Source: Agroathelia rolfsii | Lineage: Eukaryota > Basidiomycota > Agaricomycetes > Amylocorticiales > Amylocorticiaceae | Assembly: GCA_018343915.1 (NCBI GenBank) | Contig: JABRWF010000007.1 | Span: forward strand, 2,294,001 to 2,358,000 | DNA: 64,000 bases | Reading direction: 5' to 3' | Shown: positions 1 through 10,875 of the stretch, in pieces | Layout of the letters: each line of letters starts with the position of its first letter | Numbering within the stretch: position 1 is the stretch's first letter | The notes under the pieces: generated by a model | Told to the model about the DNA's origin: nothing | What the model saw: only the letters and a program-made list of their open reading frames with translations | The model's database searches: none | Made by a program: the position numbers and the translations under genes

Positions 1-2095
1 TCCTGATTTGCAGCTTCGATCATCGTGGGCGATGTGAATATCGAAGTGGCTGAGAGTGGAGCAGCCACGAGTGCGCTGGGCGTCGGCACGTATGCTTGCT
101 GTGGTTGTGGATGTGCTTGCGGCTGCGGTTGCGGCTGTTGTTGCTGACGTAGGTGACTGGCCGTCGGAAATGGTGGAGAAGTGCCAAATGGCACCGTGTT
201 GGATATCGTTGTAGTGGTAGGTGATGTCATGGATGCTGGTGACGACACATATACATCGGATGACGCCGGTTCGGGTGAAGAAGAAGGGTAAACTGGCAGT
301 GGCGTTCTCGACGATAATGCAGAAGAATGTGGTGAAGAAGCCATGACCATGCTGGAATATACGCTTCCTGCATCCGTTTCTCCTACTCCCCCTCCGCTTA
401 CGCCACCCGCATCTGCCGCAAAGGGCAATAATGGAATAATGGGCGATGATGTTGCCGATCCTCGCCTGCTGTTCGAACGGTCTCGCTGTGTCGACCATCC
501 ACCACTGGTATGCATGTATACCTGAGACATTGTAGGATCTCCCATGTATCCATCCGGCCGAAGTTCGGACTGGGCACCGGGAGGGCTGGTTCTGGGCATG
601 CGTGAACGAGAATAAGGTGCCGCTGCTTCGCGTGGTGAGGTAGGATGGAGGTGCTGGCGTCTTCCTATGGATGTAAGGGGCATCCCTTCGGAGGCGGTCA
701 GGCTCCGACGTGGAGGGCTCGGAATGGCGATCGGAGGAGGATATGTGCTTTTTTCGCGTGGGGGAGGAGACTCGGTAAAGAATTCAGATGAACGTGGTGG
801 AGAATGGGATGCACCGTTCTTTTTCTTCGACGACAGACCGTGTTTCTTTTGAAGGCGTGAGACGAGAGAGGCGGTCGCCACCATATTTGTTTCCAAAAGC
901 GTCTCGTCTCTTGATGATGTATTTGTCCCAGGGACGATGACATGCGCTGAGGAGCCGTCAGGGGGGTATGTAAGGCTACGGGGCAAGGGTGGGGCAGCCT
1001 GTCCAAAATAACGTAAGTCAGACAATATATGCGCATTCTTCTCTTTCATCGCATACCTCTGGCATCTGACGGACTGAAAAAAGAACAGTAACTTTAAGGT
1101 AAATGTATCAAAAAACCACAGAAACCATGCTCACTCGACGCTGAGAAGCTGGGGGGTACTAGTGGGGCTGATAAATATACTTGCATATCGTCCCCGACCG
1201 GAAACCAAGGCGACGTTTGCTGAGAAAGCGAGACTCTCAGCTGTAGTGGTGGAGAGATATGAGAAAAATGATTGTTGTCAACAGTAGTAATGAAACCAAA
1301 AAAAGTACCATTTCATAGAAAAGTGTAGTAAAAAAATTCGTGTTTTGGCCCTTCTGCAGAATCATGTGGCAATTAACTTTTTTCTGAAAGACAGCGATTA
1401 GGACGGGGCGACTCCCTTGTTTAATTCTTTTCTTTCAATAAATGATACCTGAGTAAAAATTCGTATTAGCCGTTGAATCGCGGGTGCGTCTTGGGCACCC
1501 AGCTCCCTCCCAAATTCATCAAGCGGGTTGGCAGCGGCAATGACGAAGACGTGGCGCGCAGCTGGCCTCTCGGGGTGCGTGGTTGCGATCGTCTAGAAAA
1601 GTATCCAACGAAGAAAACAAAAATATTAGTCGGTTCAACCGAATCACAAGACTTTAAATAGCGGGAGACCTGAAAACCTCTCTCGAGAAGGCGGATAGAA
1701 ATTCTGTTATCGGGTTGATCATAAAAGGGTATATGAGGCAATCCAGATGTAGTCATTGTCATCGGGTGATTCGACTCATTCAAATCTTTATCATCGGAGA
1801 CGGGACAGCTAAAGGATGTTAATGGTTGACTCTACATCCACACATGGAAAAAGGCACAGTCAGTAAATAGGTATTTCTCAAAACGAAAAAGGGAAAAAGG
1901 CTTCTATTGTAAAAATAAAAGAAAAAGGAGAGAAAAGAAAACAAGGGCAGGAAAGAGGACCTTTGCGTCAGATTCCTTGATGGCTCTGAGCAGTGCGGGA
2001 AAATAATTGTCTCTCAAATGCGCCCACGATCGATATACATCTCGCGAATTTTCGATAATAAATAAGGAGAAAACGGGGAAGCCTGGTTCAGACAT
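1..2095 (-). CDS. vWA-domain protein, Mediator subunit 25-like (C-terminus cut by window edge)
   Basis: Seven exons join in phase on the minus strand: 2095-1961, 1831-1670, 1592-1449, 1383-1309, 1240-1135, 1073-1057 and 998 to beyond base 1. The first six give about 213 residues with a von Willebrand A-like pattern: a beta strand FSLFIIENSRDVYRSW near the start, a middle strand RHVFVIAAANP, and a later stretch CHMILQKGQNTNFFTTLF. The last exon is low complexity, rich in Ser and Pro, ending in a Gln-Pro tract. An N-terminal vWA domain followed by a long disordered Gln-rich tail is the plan of Mediator subunit 25, which bridges activators to RNA polymerase II. That identity is inference; the vWA fold is more certain. 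An alternative in-frame start lies at 2125. The sixth exon is only 17 nt. Confidence 0.55.
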
Positions 2096-2125
2096 GGAGG
2101 AAATGGATTGACATGACTGCATCAC

Positions 2126-3052
2126 AGGAAAGACGGGACGAGGGATTATACGCCCTCTTCAGGGCTGGCTAGTCACTAGGTGGTGGTTTGGAAGCAAGCC
2201 GAGAAGGGCACGGGAAGGCCATGCAGCGGGCCTGCTGAGGCTCTTGATGGTTGAGACCTGCCGGAACCAGGAGAGCACGCGCTTGCCTGCGACCCAGTAT
2301 GGTTGGACAGATTCGGGCCGTTCTTCCTAAGGGGCCCACTCGGCTTTTGCGAGCGGTGTTTCCAATAAGGGCTGATGATAACTGGGTGATGAATGTCGAT
2401 ATGGACTATTGCTACCAACACTGCATCGTCACCGTCGATAACTTATCATCACGCACGCGCCGGCGGGCACGGAAGCATATGGACTACCGGCACTTAGATG
2501 TTCATCTGTGTCCATTGGCGCACTAGGCCAAGTCAAGCAGGCCAAGGTTAGGCAGGCTACTATACTGTACAGGCCCAGCACAGGGGACCACAACCTTGTC
2601 CGCTCCGAATGGGTACTGATTATGATTACTCATCGGATCCATCGCATGCAATGTATTTATCACTCCCGCCTAGATTGGGTTTCCCCACGCCCGAGATCTT
2701 GGGCACAGGCCGCCTGTCCCGTAATTCTTCTGGGATGTACTTAGTGCGCTGATGGACTATTCCCCTTCTGTTGGAATCAGACATCTCTCTGTTAGTTTCT
2801 GCACACTTGAATACCGACGTGACAAACTGGGAAATTCAGATGCCTCGTCTCTTTCGGCCGCTGTAGCCCAATTTCTTCTCGGCCTCTGTTCTCGGGGCTT
2901 CGTCGCTAAGATCTTAATAATGGCAAAAAAAGAAAAAGAAAAAAGAGCACCAGTACAAATCGGGTTATATCTACGAACACCACAGGCCAAAATCACGCAG
3001 CACCATATCAAAAGGGCAGTATAGATTTGCTTTTAAGCAAACAACTATCCAT
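2126..3052. other. intergenic stretch, no gene recognised
   Basis: About 0.9 kb between the start of the vWA gene and the end of the carrier gene. Open frames here are short, have no family resemblance and show no splice signals that extend them. It should contain the promoter of the vWA gene. Confidence 0.5.
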
Positions 3053-4621
3053 CTAGTTCGTCTTGTTGTTCCATCTGAGAATCCAAATCATATCGTCCGG
3101 TCAGCGGTCTCGAACCTTATGAGAAGGGGGGGGGGGGGAATACGATCAATACTTACAAATCCATGAATAATTTCCAGAGAACGGAAAACATGAGCCCCTG
3201 GAGGCCATTAGCGATTATCCTAGTCTTGAGCCCTCTCCCAAACAGTCCTAGTAAGCCATCCTGCGAGACTACGGCCCGTGCCGCTTCAAGATAGCCCACA
3301 CGTGTTTCATTCACCTGGCGGTAGGTCTTGACCACTCGAAGAGAGTTGGAGATGGTATCGGACACTATCGAAGCGCAAAAACCGATAAATGCCTGTCGTA
3401 AGAGCTTCTGGGCCAATGTGTGGGGCGGCGGAATAGCGTCTTGGAGGAAGTTGTATGTACCAAACCACTACAACAAATTTGAGCATCAATCAGTGAGATA
3501 TTCAATCGATTCATATACGTGTGTCAATCATACTGGATAATGTCCCACAAACGTCGCGGCAGCCGTGGCCAGGGCACCATACCACAGTGTACCAATTCCA
3601 TACTTTTTGATCTATAGGCACGTAAACGGATCAAAATTCCATACGGGGAAGAAGAAAATATTTGATCGAAAGGCAACACACCCTCGCTTTCAGAATAGCC
3701 ATGCCTGGCTTCCCCTGTGTTTGCAATGTTGTCTTGATGGTATCCACGGGTGTCAGGATTATGCGGAACGCCGCCGCTGCCACGCTAGCGAACACCGTTT
3801 TGACAAGTGCAGGCAGGCGCCTCATGAAGCTGTTGCTCTGCAGCAGGGCAAGAATCCCAGCATTAGCTGCTGTATCGCCAAATCGTGCAACTGGCCCCTG
3901 GATGAGAGCGGCAAGTAGGCCCTGGTAATACCGGCCAAAACCCCCGTCAGCATAGAGCGTTTGAATGGCTTGGGTAGTCGAAGTTCCGTAACGGTATTGG
4001 TAGTTCATGACCGTACGTAATGGCTAACATTGCGCATGTGAGTTGCGGGGTTACATCACGAGGAAGATGGGGAGGAAAAAGGATGAGACAGAATTTGGTC
4101 ATTGCCGACACAGACCATTAACGTGAGCACCTGGAGAACCATAGCTAGACAATTCATACCGAGTCAGTTGATTCACTGCAATTAAACCATAGTCGACCGA
4201 CTGACCTGCTGCGCCGCTCAATCCACCACCCAGGGCTGATTTCAGCGCTTTCTTCAAATCAAACTGCCAGCAGTAGGTCGTATCCCAATCAATATGTAAT
4301 GAAATCAGATGACCCAAGGGCAGTTGGCAAACGTACGCCAGTGTCATCTGACTCGATGAAACCCTTAATGAGGAATACGAGGGCCAAAGTTGTCATGATG
4401 GCCAGGAAGGCCCACCAGGCGTAAGTGGCCCAAGTGCGATGCTTGACCTCGGTAGATCCGTTGGCCAAGTCTTGCAGGTCATCGATGTTTTCAGCACCAC
4501 TGGCACGAGTAGTAAGAAGGTCCGACGATGAGTTGCGACCCTTTGATGAGTGTGGTACTGTCTGGGTTGAATCCGTTGGTAGCAACGGAGTACGTTCTGA
4601 GTTATTAGCCTCTGTTGACAT
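3053..4621 (-). CDS. mitochondrial carrier family protein
   Basis: Seven exons (4621-4337, 4263-4206, 4144-4116, 4023-3682, 3611-3534, 3467-3157, 3074-3053) give about 374 residues. The N-terminal 70 residues are polar, followed by one hydrophobic helix, then the carrier body. The SLC25 signature is seen as PVDTIKTTLQ near the middle, with further carrier-repeat pieces GHYPWFGTYNFL and a C-terminal repeat with SLRVVKTYRQ. Such proteins move metabolites across the mitochondrial inner membrane; the substrate cannot be read from the sequence. The terminal LWN residues come from a 22-nt last exon; without that splice the frame stops two residues earlier. Exon 3 is only 29 nt. The closest class I recall is a fungal carrier group with an extra N-terminal helix and no assigned substrate. 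Confidence 0.85.
3126..3138. repeat. 13-nt G homopolymer
   Basis: A run of 13 G on the plus strand lies inside the last intron (3156-3075) of the carrier gene. It is a likely length-variable site. Confidence 0.9.
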
Positions 4622-5674
4622 ACTTGGAGCAGCTCCAAGCGGCCTTTAAGTTGCAGTAACGGTATCTGTAGACATGAAGATAACGTAATGAAATGTAGTG
4701 AGGGAGGGTCGTTAGCCAATGCTGTAACAGACGATGGACCATTCCAGTAGTTCTCTGGTCAGTATTAGGATTAGACGAACGCACATTTTCCCCGTCTACT
4801 GGTGGAGGACCTACTGAAAGCCAGGCCTGCAGATGCCCAAGTTCTGCTGACGGAGCAAGGGACGCTTGAGCGGCTTGTCGGAAGCTTATCATCGTCTAAA
4901 CCTTTTTTATTTATTTATTTCGATTGGCCAGCGGCGATTATGTAACGTGAGGGAAGTTTAAGAACTTGCAAATTTGCAAACCATATTCATTCATTCATTC
5001 ATGCCAGCTTGAATAACATGTTGAAATCGCGAGGGATGGCCGCACTTATCGACATACATTCATACACAAACCTGGCTCCCGGAGCTACAAACTATGCAAA
5101 TGAGCAATGCCCAGCAATCTGGGATGGAGTTTCTTATGGGCAAAGGTTCGTTATCTTTCCTATAGAGATTTTAACGAGAATGCCTATTATGACCCTGATC
5201 CGATAGGAGAATAGACGACGATAGTACACAGGGGGTACGCTGGTGCCAATGACACGCATGCAGGCCAAAATTCATGATAACGAAGGCTGTTGGGAGGAAC
5301 AACAACATGTCTATAGAGAACAGAATAGAGTCGGGCAATGACGTCATCGTGCCCTATGCATTGATCAATAAGTGGAGCGCAGGATACCTCATACCCACAC
5401 AGGTGTAAGTGGCTCTCAATTCTCCGCGACGGTGGTTTTCCGCTTGCCCTGCGCCCAGTTGGCCATTTGAAAGTTGGCATGAAGCACCAAACTTCTCCAT
5501 GCATACATAGGACATGACGTCGTTGGCCCTCGTCTGCCTGCGTCATGTCATCGTATCCCCAGTATCTCCAGAGACATATAAGCGCATTTCAAACATCCAG
5601 AATCGGCATCACACACTTCACTTAACACACTTGCATTACTCTACATATCAACTCACCAAAACCACACTCACAAC
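4622..5674. other. intergenic stretch, no gene recognised
   Basis: About 1.05 kb between two divergently transcribed genes. It has simple runs (TTTA repeats near 4908, CATT repeats near 4990) but no open frame with coding character. It should hold the promoters of the carrier and of the small peptide gene. Confidence 0.5.
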
Positions 5675-6017
5675 ATGGTCAGTTCACTTTGGTTTCCTAA
5701 CTCCGGCTTGCGTATTCAAAGTATACGATCTAGGGATCTATCATTTCTGCTATTGGTGGTGCCATTGAGGCAGTCGTTGCCGCCGTATTTGGCGTAGTCG
5801 AGGCGATTGTCTCTGCGATCACCTGGGTCCTTGTCACCATCGTTGATGTTATACTAGATGTAAGTATATGGCATCTACGGCTCCGCTTTCCTGGCTTCTC
5901 AGCTAAAATTTCATCCTATAGATCCTTTGCTGCAGATGCTGCTTCGCATCAAGGAGGAGTGGCATGCGCACGGGTACTCACCATTACCGCAGGAGGAGAC
6001 GCGGTGCCGCTTACTAA
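5675..6017 (+). CDS. small membrane peptide with CCRCC and arginine-rich tail
   Basis: Three exons: 5675-5677 (the ATG alone), 5734-5859 and 5922-6017, giving 74 residues. Residues 2-43 are a continuous hydrophobic stretch of Ile, Val and Ala with few charges. It is followed by ILCCRCCFASRR, then a basic tail ending RRRRGAAY. I recall short agaricomycete proteins of this plan, a hydrophobic helix followed by CCRC and Arg residues, often in several copies per genome and without a known function. The paired cysteines next to a membrane segment could be palmitoylated; that is inference. The intron directly after the start codon (GTCAGT donor, TAG acceptor) is needed to give an ATG to the exon-2 frame. 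No single reading frame longer than 60 codons covers the gene. Confidence 0.7.
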
Positions 6018-6478
6018 GCGACCTGAGAGGACTCGTTATCAGTCAAGCAACCTAAAAGATCTGTATAATTTATCGTGTATCAGTAACTTCTCTACTTCAG
6101 CTTCATACCCTGATTCGTTATATGTAATAAATCCATGCTAATTTCTTGGATCGATTGTGTGTGTATCCGGACCGACATGATGATTTCCCATTTTACAACT
6201 TTGTTCATGTTTGTCCTTGTGTGTATCAGCTGACATGGACCAAGTACATATACACTTTAGGCGGACGCCGACGGGAAGGTTGTTCATCAACCAGTTCGGA
6301 CAATCCGGCCCGATTTGTTTAGTTGCCCCGACCAGGTTTCGTTTAGTTCAATCATCTCAGTTTCAACCAGCGGCCGCCCGGGACTTGTCGCTGGCTTCAA
6401 GGGCCAAGAACACTTAAAAAAGAAAAAAAAGCATTCAGAATACCAACTACGGCAGTAGTAGACTTGTACTCAGTCGCG
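6018..6478. other. intergenic stretch, no gene recognised
   Basis: About 460 bases between two genes on the same strand. It holds the 3-prime end of the peptide gene and the upstream region of the next gene, including an A-rich tract at about 6416-6430. Confidence 0.5.
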
Positions 6479-7066
6479 ATGCCCCGTCCACGCAAGCGAA
6501 AGCATCGCGACAACGACCACATGTGGCACAGTGGTGATGCGGCTCATGAAGAAGCTGATGGTGCCGCTAGTCTCTTCAATGATTTCCCTTCCAATGCAAG
6601 CGTCGGTACTCATACTAATGTTGGGAATTCCTCTGGGCGAATATCATCCAGCCACTATGGTGGCTATGGTTATGGTCAAGGTCGAGTGGCTGGTGGCGTC
6701 GTCAACCACACGTTTCTATCTTTACAGGCGTATGAAGCTGATGTACGAAGAGGGCCTAAAGCCGCAGATTCAGCCTATGCTCTGGACTGGCAAAACCCCA
6801 ACAATACGCTCATAGCATGGCATCCGTATTCAGAAACCACGTCTGCTTCTGCTGCTGCCCAGCCTGTTTCTGCCTCTTCCACTGGCAAATTGTCGTCTTC
6901 ATACGCCACCACTACCAGCATACGTGATGACGATGATGAGTTTGACGTTGTGCCTTCTTCTAGGACCGCTGCCATTCGGAAGGACAGTGGCACCGGACAC
7001 GGGGTCCTGATGGATAGGTACGTGAGGCTTATGGGCGAACAACGTCAAGCACGCAAACTTTTTTCT

Positions 7067-7102
<36 letters not shown>

Positions 7103-8038
7103 TGTGTGTGCTGTGCATGTATCTCTTGTTCCGTCTGTCGCGCACGCCTCGTGCTACGATACGGCCAATAAACCAAAAGCCATGGCTACTCCAGTGCACT
7201 AACTCTGACCCAACACTAATTCGAGTTCATCTCCGCTACCACTCTTCCCTTTTCTCTGTTATTCAGGCGCGAACATTATTGAGACCTTACTTATTTATTT
7301 TCTCTGTTCTCTTCCCACACTAGATTCGACGTTCGTCTGTTTCTGGATGCCCTCTCGAAGCAGGGCACTGTCACCCCAATCATTGAAGAAGAAGGCAGCG
7401 CTCCAGAATCGCCCACGGGATGGTCAGATTTGCCCTCCGATGAGGAAGACACCTTCCTTCTCAGCCCTGAGGAAGTAGAGGAACACCGTCGGGAAAGGCG
7501 CCGAAGAGAGATTGAACAAGGAAGGGAAAAGCGCATTAAGGCCATGCAGGAAGCTGAGGGGAACCCAGGGGCTGAAGATCGAGATGATGATGATGATGGG
7601 CAGGGTCAGGAGGGAGAGGAAGAGGTGGATGTCTGGGGTGGTAGTGATGAAGAGGTACGCGCCCTCGTACTCTCTTCCCATAATTGCTCTCTCATCATCG
7701 ACCAATAACCCGGACCTTTTTGGATTTTGCTCTTATCGTTATTGTGACAGCCCGATGAAGCGCAGCTTGAGCTCATGCGTCGTACAGCCCAACACCTGTC
7801 GACCTCAAATAACTCTGTCCATCTCGAGATGCGTATCCTAGCCAACCACGGCAATGATGCCCGCTTTGCTTTCCTCAGGGGTCGTTGGTCACGCCGCTGG
7901 CGGCTGGTCAAAGCCAAGTTAGCTGAGGAACAAACCCAGGCGCGGTCGGCCGCCACAATCGACGCGTCAAAACCCGCTTTGGGTGGGCTGGCTGACTATG
8001 GCGATAGCGACCCCGAAGATGACAGCGATCTTCATTGA
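6479..8038 (+). CDS. SURP-like domain nuclear protein, uncharacterised
   Basis: Three exons (6479-7017, 7324-7654, 7751-8038) give 385 residues. The start MPRPRKRKHRD is basic and resembles a nuclear localisation signal. The middle is low complexity with Tyr-Gly pairs, then an acidic and Arg/Glu-rich coiled stretch. The C-terminal third has LMRRTAQHL, then LEMRILANH and DARFAFLRG followed by an aromatic basic patch. This matches the shape of a SURP (SWAP) module, which is found in splicing factors and ends with an F-x-FL motif. The family call is inference from pattern only. The tail is acidic (DYGDSDPEDDSDLH). Intron 1 is 306 nt, long for this window, and carries a TC/TG microsatellite. Confidence 0.65.
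7067..7110. repeat. compound (TC)n(TG)n microsatellite
   Basis: Nine TC units run straight into 13 TG units within intron 1 of the SURP-like gene. It does not alter the reading frame. Confidence 0.9.
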
Positions 8039-8531
8039 AATTGAAGCTATAAAAAATGTAACGGAAACCGAGAAGAAGAAAAGGTGATTAAATGGGTGTA
8101 AGAATAAAGGGCGTTACCAATTTTTGCTTGGCCCCAGGTCCTGTGAACACATGAGTGGGCGTTCTGCCTGTCATTCGTGTTTCATATGACTATGCCTATG
8201 CTTATTTCTTTCTTTTTACTGGCGGCTCAAAAAGAACTTTTTGGAAGGAGCAGTAATAGCTTGTATGAGTATCTTGCTTTTTATATCCGTTCTGCAATAT
8301 AAGATCATGCAAAAGCTATGAATTTGAAGGATGGCAAATACACGTTTAGCGGTATGGTAGTGACAGACGGGTATTCAGCTTCCACATTCAGTTACACATG
8401 ATGCTCAACATTGGCAGCTGCCGTAAGCAGTTGTTCTTTTACCTTCTTCAGCTACTGGACGCCATCAATATAAATGTGAGCATGCCATCGATTATCGAAT
8501 TCTATTATGCAGCGAGCCTAGAACCCGAGCT

Positions 8532-8533
<2 letters not shown>

Positions 8534-8567
<34 letters not shown>
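8534..8567. repeat. 34-nt A homopolymer
   Basis: An uninterrupted run of 34 A. It could be the tail of an old retroposed copy or simple slippage. I recognise no retroelement upstream and no flanking target duplication. Confidence 0.85.
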
Positions 8568-8569
<2 letters not shown>

Positions 8570-9224
8570 ATGACCACCTTGGCCAATTCCCCGGTGCATT
8601 ATTAATTGGCCTTGCAGTTGTGCTCATGATCATCGATCACCATTCACCTACAGTGTCTTCGCAATATGCGATCTATACGCCAGTATTCTCACCTTGGAAT
8701 ATCTTCACAGAACACATACAACCGGGGTTGCGGCCTTGTGGCAGCGCATGTGGTGTTCCTTCTTCGATGCTGGCGGATGTACCGACTTGTGTCCGTTTCC
8801 GCTATTGATCGCGATGTGCTTCATAGGATAGATGACATAATATTCAAAGGCGGCAGTGGGCAAGCACCGATGTTTCACCAGGGTGACTTTTCGTCATGGT
8901 GACCCGTGTCATATATGTATATATATCTGAGACTGTAAATAATAAATTTGAGCCTGAAAAAAAGTCGTTGGCGAAATTCCTGCCTTAGCAAGTCTTCATC
9001 CATTTCTCCAAAATGATATAGCTATGGAGATTCAAGAAAGCTGCAATGGAACGCAAATGGGCCCAAGCTCCCGAGTGTAAGAATAGTGTGGACGAAGCTA
9101 CTGAAGGGTCGTTAGGCATGGGAAGCATGCTTCAGCCTCATAACATGACAAAAGCTTGGGCACCTAAAAAATACACCCGCCGTCGGGGGTCATCATGCGT
9201 CATGACTTTGGAGGTTTAAGAAAG

Positions 9225-9229
9225 AAAAA
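9225..9229 (-). terminator. RNA polymerase III T-run terminator
   Basis: Five A on the plus strand, read as TTTTT on the minus strand, begin 9 bases beyond the tRNA 3-prime end. This is the expected place and form of a polymerase III stop. Confidence 0.6.
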
Positions 9230-9237
9230 TATATCAC

Positions 9238-9324
9238 TGCTGCAACGGAGAATCGAACTCCGGGCGGGTCGAGCTTGAAGAACTTCAATGGCAACGACCC
9301 AGGTTACCACTACCCCACTGCAGC
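9238..9324 (-). tRNA. tRNA-Gly (anticodon GCC) with a 16-nt intron
   Basis: Read from 9324 down, the acceptor stem GCTGCAG pairs with TTGCAGC (one G-T pair) and the discriminator A is at 9238. The D stem is GGGT/ACCT with loop AGTGGTA. The anticodon stem is GGTCG/CGACC. The T arm is CGGAG, loop TTCGATT, CTCCG. The loop reads TT-GCC-A, giving anticodon GCC at 9292-9290, followed after position 37 by an intron at 9288-9273 and then T at position 38. The intron contains an inverted repeat TTGAAG..CTTCAA. The mature tRNA decodes GGC and possibly GGU. Confidence 0.9.
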
Positions 9325-10875
9325 GATACAAGGTTCTTAGCGTTGAAACATTATAAACGCCCCACCCACCATGAATGATCAATCATTTTCCAACCTTCTT
9401 AAAAAAAGCACAACATTTCAAAGACACTCACGTATAGACATGACACAGCGCTTCCCAAACTACACAGATACCGTCTGAATCTCCTTTTGATTTTGTTTCC
9501 CTCTCTCCGCTTTTCTTCCCTCTCTATCACCATATTTTTGAGTCTCCAGACTCACCCCATTGTAGGGCACTCGCCCCCCCCCCTATAATCGCTCCAAGTT
9601 TCCCCACTTCAAACCACTTAATACACACTGTATAGACTTGTATATACACACAAAGCAGTGGTAACAATAAACAAATGAATTTCTGTCTTGCTAGTGCTAA
9701 CATGAAAACTTGAAAATGAATGAACATCCTTGTTTCATGCCTTGATTCACTGATATGTCAGGATAAGGTCGGCAACAGATGAGATTTCCCAGGACCATCT
9801 TTAGACCGGCGGGGATGCCACAATCTGATTTTTAGTGCTGTCCTTTAGTCCGGATTTGTTTACAGTTCGAATAAGGAGGTCCTTCTGGAAGGTAATCCAA
9901 GACTGCGATGGACGGACAACGGCTGTCGGTCACGGTAGCACACCGGATACGGGGAGCGGTAATATATGTATCATGTGTTCTCATATTACCATCCGAAGCT
10001 TTTGAGTAAAATTAACTTTTGTAATTGTTGATGGCATGCTGTCCCCCGAAATGGGGCTATACTAGCCCGAGGGCTTCAGTCGTACCTTGCGAAGTAATGT
10101 AAAGCAGAGCAGAGGGTGTTGAAGATCGGAGTTGCGACTTGCTAGACTACTAACAGAGCGCTGCGTGGAGATCTTGACGGTCAGGACTCCAGGTTCAGGC
10201 CGACATAGGGGCGGGGCCGAACTGGATGCGGCCTGCATGGAATTTCGGGATTAGATCATCAATATTATGGTGCGTCAATCATTACAAATGAACTGTCTCG
10301 CCAACACAGCGTTGTATATGATATTTGCCCTTAGCCGATCGGCAAATGAGTCTCAGCCAATCAGATGGCTTATTTTTCATCTGTTAATGCGAATATCCCC
10401 TGCCGTTTGTACTCAACTCAGAAACTCTGGTTGGTTTTATTATGCTGGTGCCTTCTCTAGGTACTCAGGTGGACGCGATAAAATAAAATAAAAGATGTCA
10501 CTTGCTTGCCCTGAGCCTGAGGCAAAGGGTAGAAGTGACCGACAGCTCAAAATATTCCTCAAAACTTCAAAACAAGATCAACGGATTATTGGTAGAGGTC
10601 TCATGAGCTTCTGGCATCCCGCTCGTCATACACATGCTAGCAACGCTATAATGGCGGACTGGTGTAGCCAACTGCTTTGCCTAAACGACATATGCCAAAA
10701 CATATCAAAGGAACGGATTATTTTCTGCGCTTTTTGTCGGATCCGTTCTGGACTGGCTGTCGGATTTGACAGATTCCACATTGTCAGCCTGCTTAGCGAA
10801 TCGACAGTATAAGATGGACGCACAATACCTCCCCGTTAGAGTCCACAACCCTGTCGGTCATTAGGTCATTAGGGA
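9325..10875. other. gene-poor stretch with one repeat fragment
   Basis: About 1.55 kb upstream of the phospholipase gene. Open frames are short and unlike proteins. The only structure I can support is the repeat fragment at 10320-10397. Confidence 0.5.
10320..10397. repeat. core copy of a MITE-like repeat (partial)
   Basis: This 78-bp stretch matches 26900-26974 at roughly nine positions in ten, sharing the block CCTTAGCCGATCGGCAAATG and the end TTCATCTGTTAATGCGAATA. It starts GATATTTGC and ends GCGAATATC, an imperfect inverted repeat. The outer arms seen in the 26.9-kb copy are missing here, so it looks like a truncated copy. Confidence 0.7.

Larger units (their letters stand above)
8039..9237. 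other. intergenic stretch with a long A run, no gene recognised
   Basis: About 1.2 kb between the SURP-like gene and the tRNA. An open frame crosses 8398-8808, but its centre is the A run and the rest has no protein-like pattern or splice context. Confidence 0.5.

Noticed and set aside
698..1036. 112-residue open frame on the minus strand
   Set aside because: It is a shifted frame over the real Ser/Pro-rich exon of the vWA gene; the true frame runs open from 998 to the window edge and joins upstream exons in phase.
8398..8808. 136-residue open frame containing poly-Lys
   Set aside because: It exists only because the A run has no stops; flanking residues lack any protein pattern.
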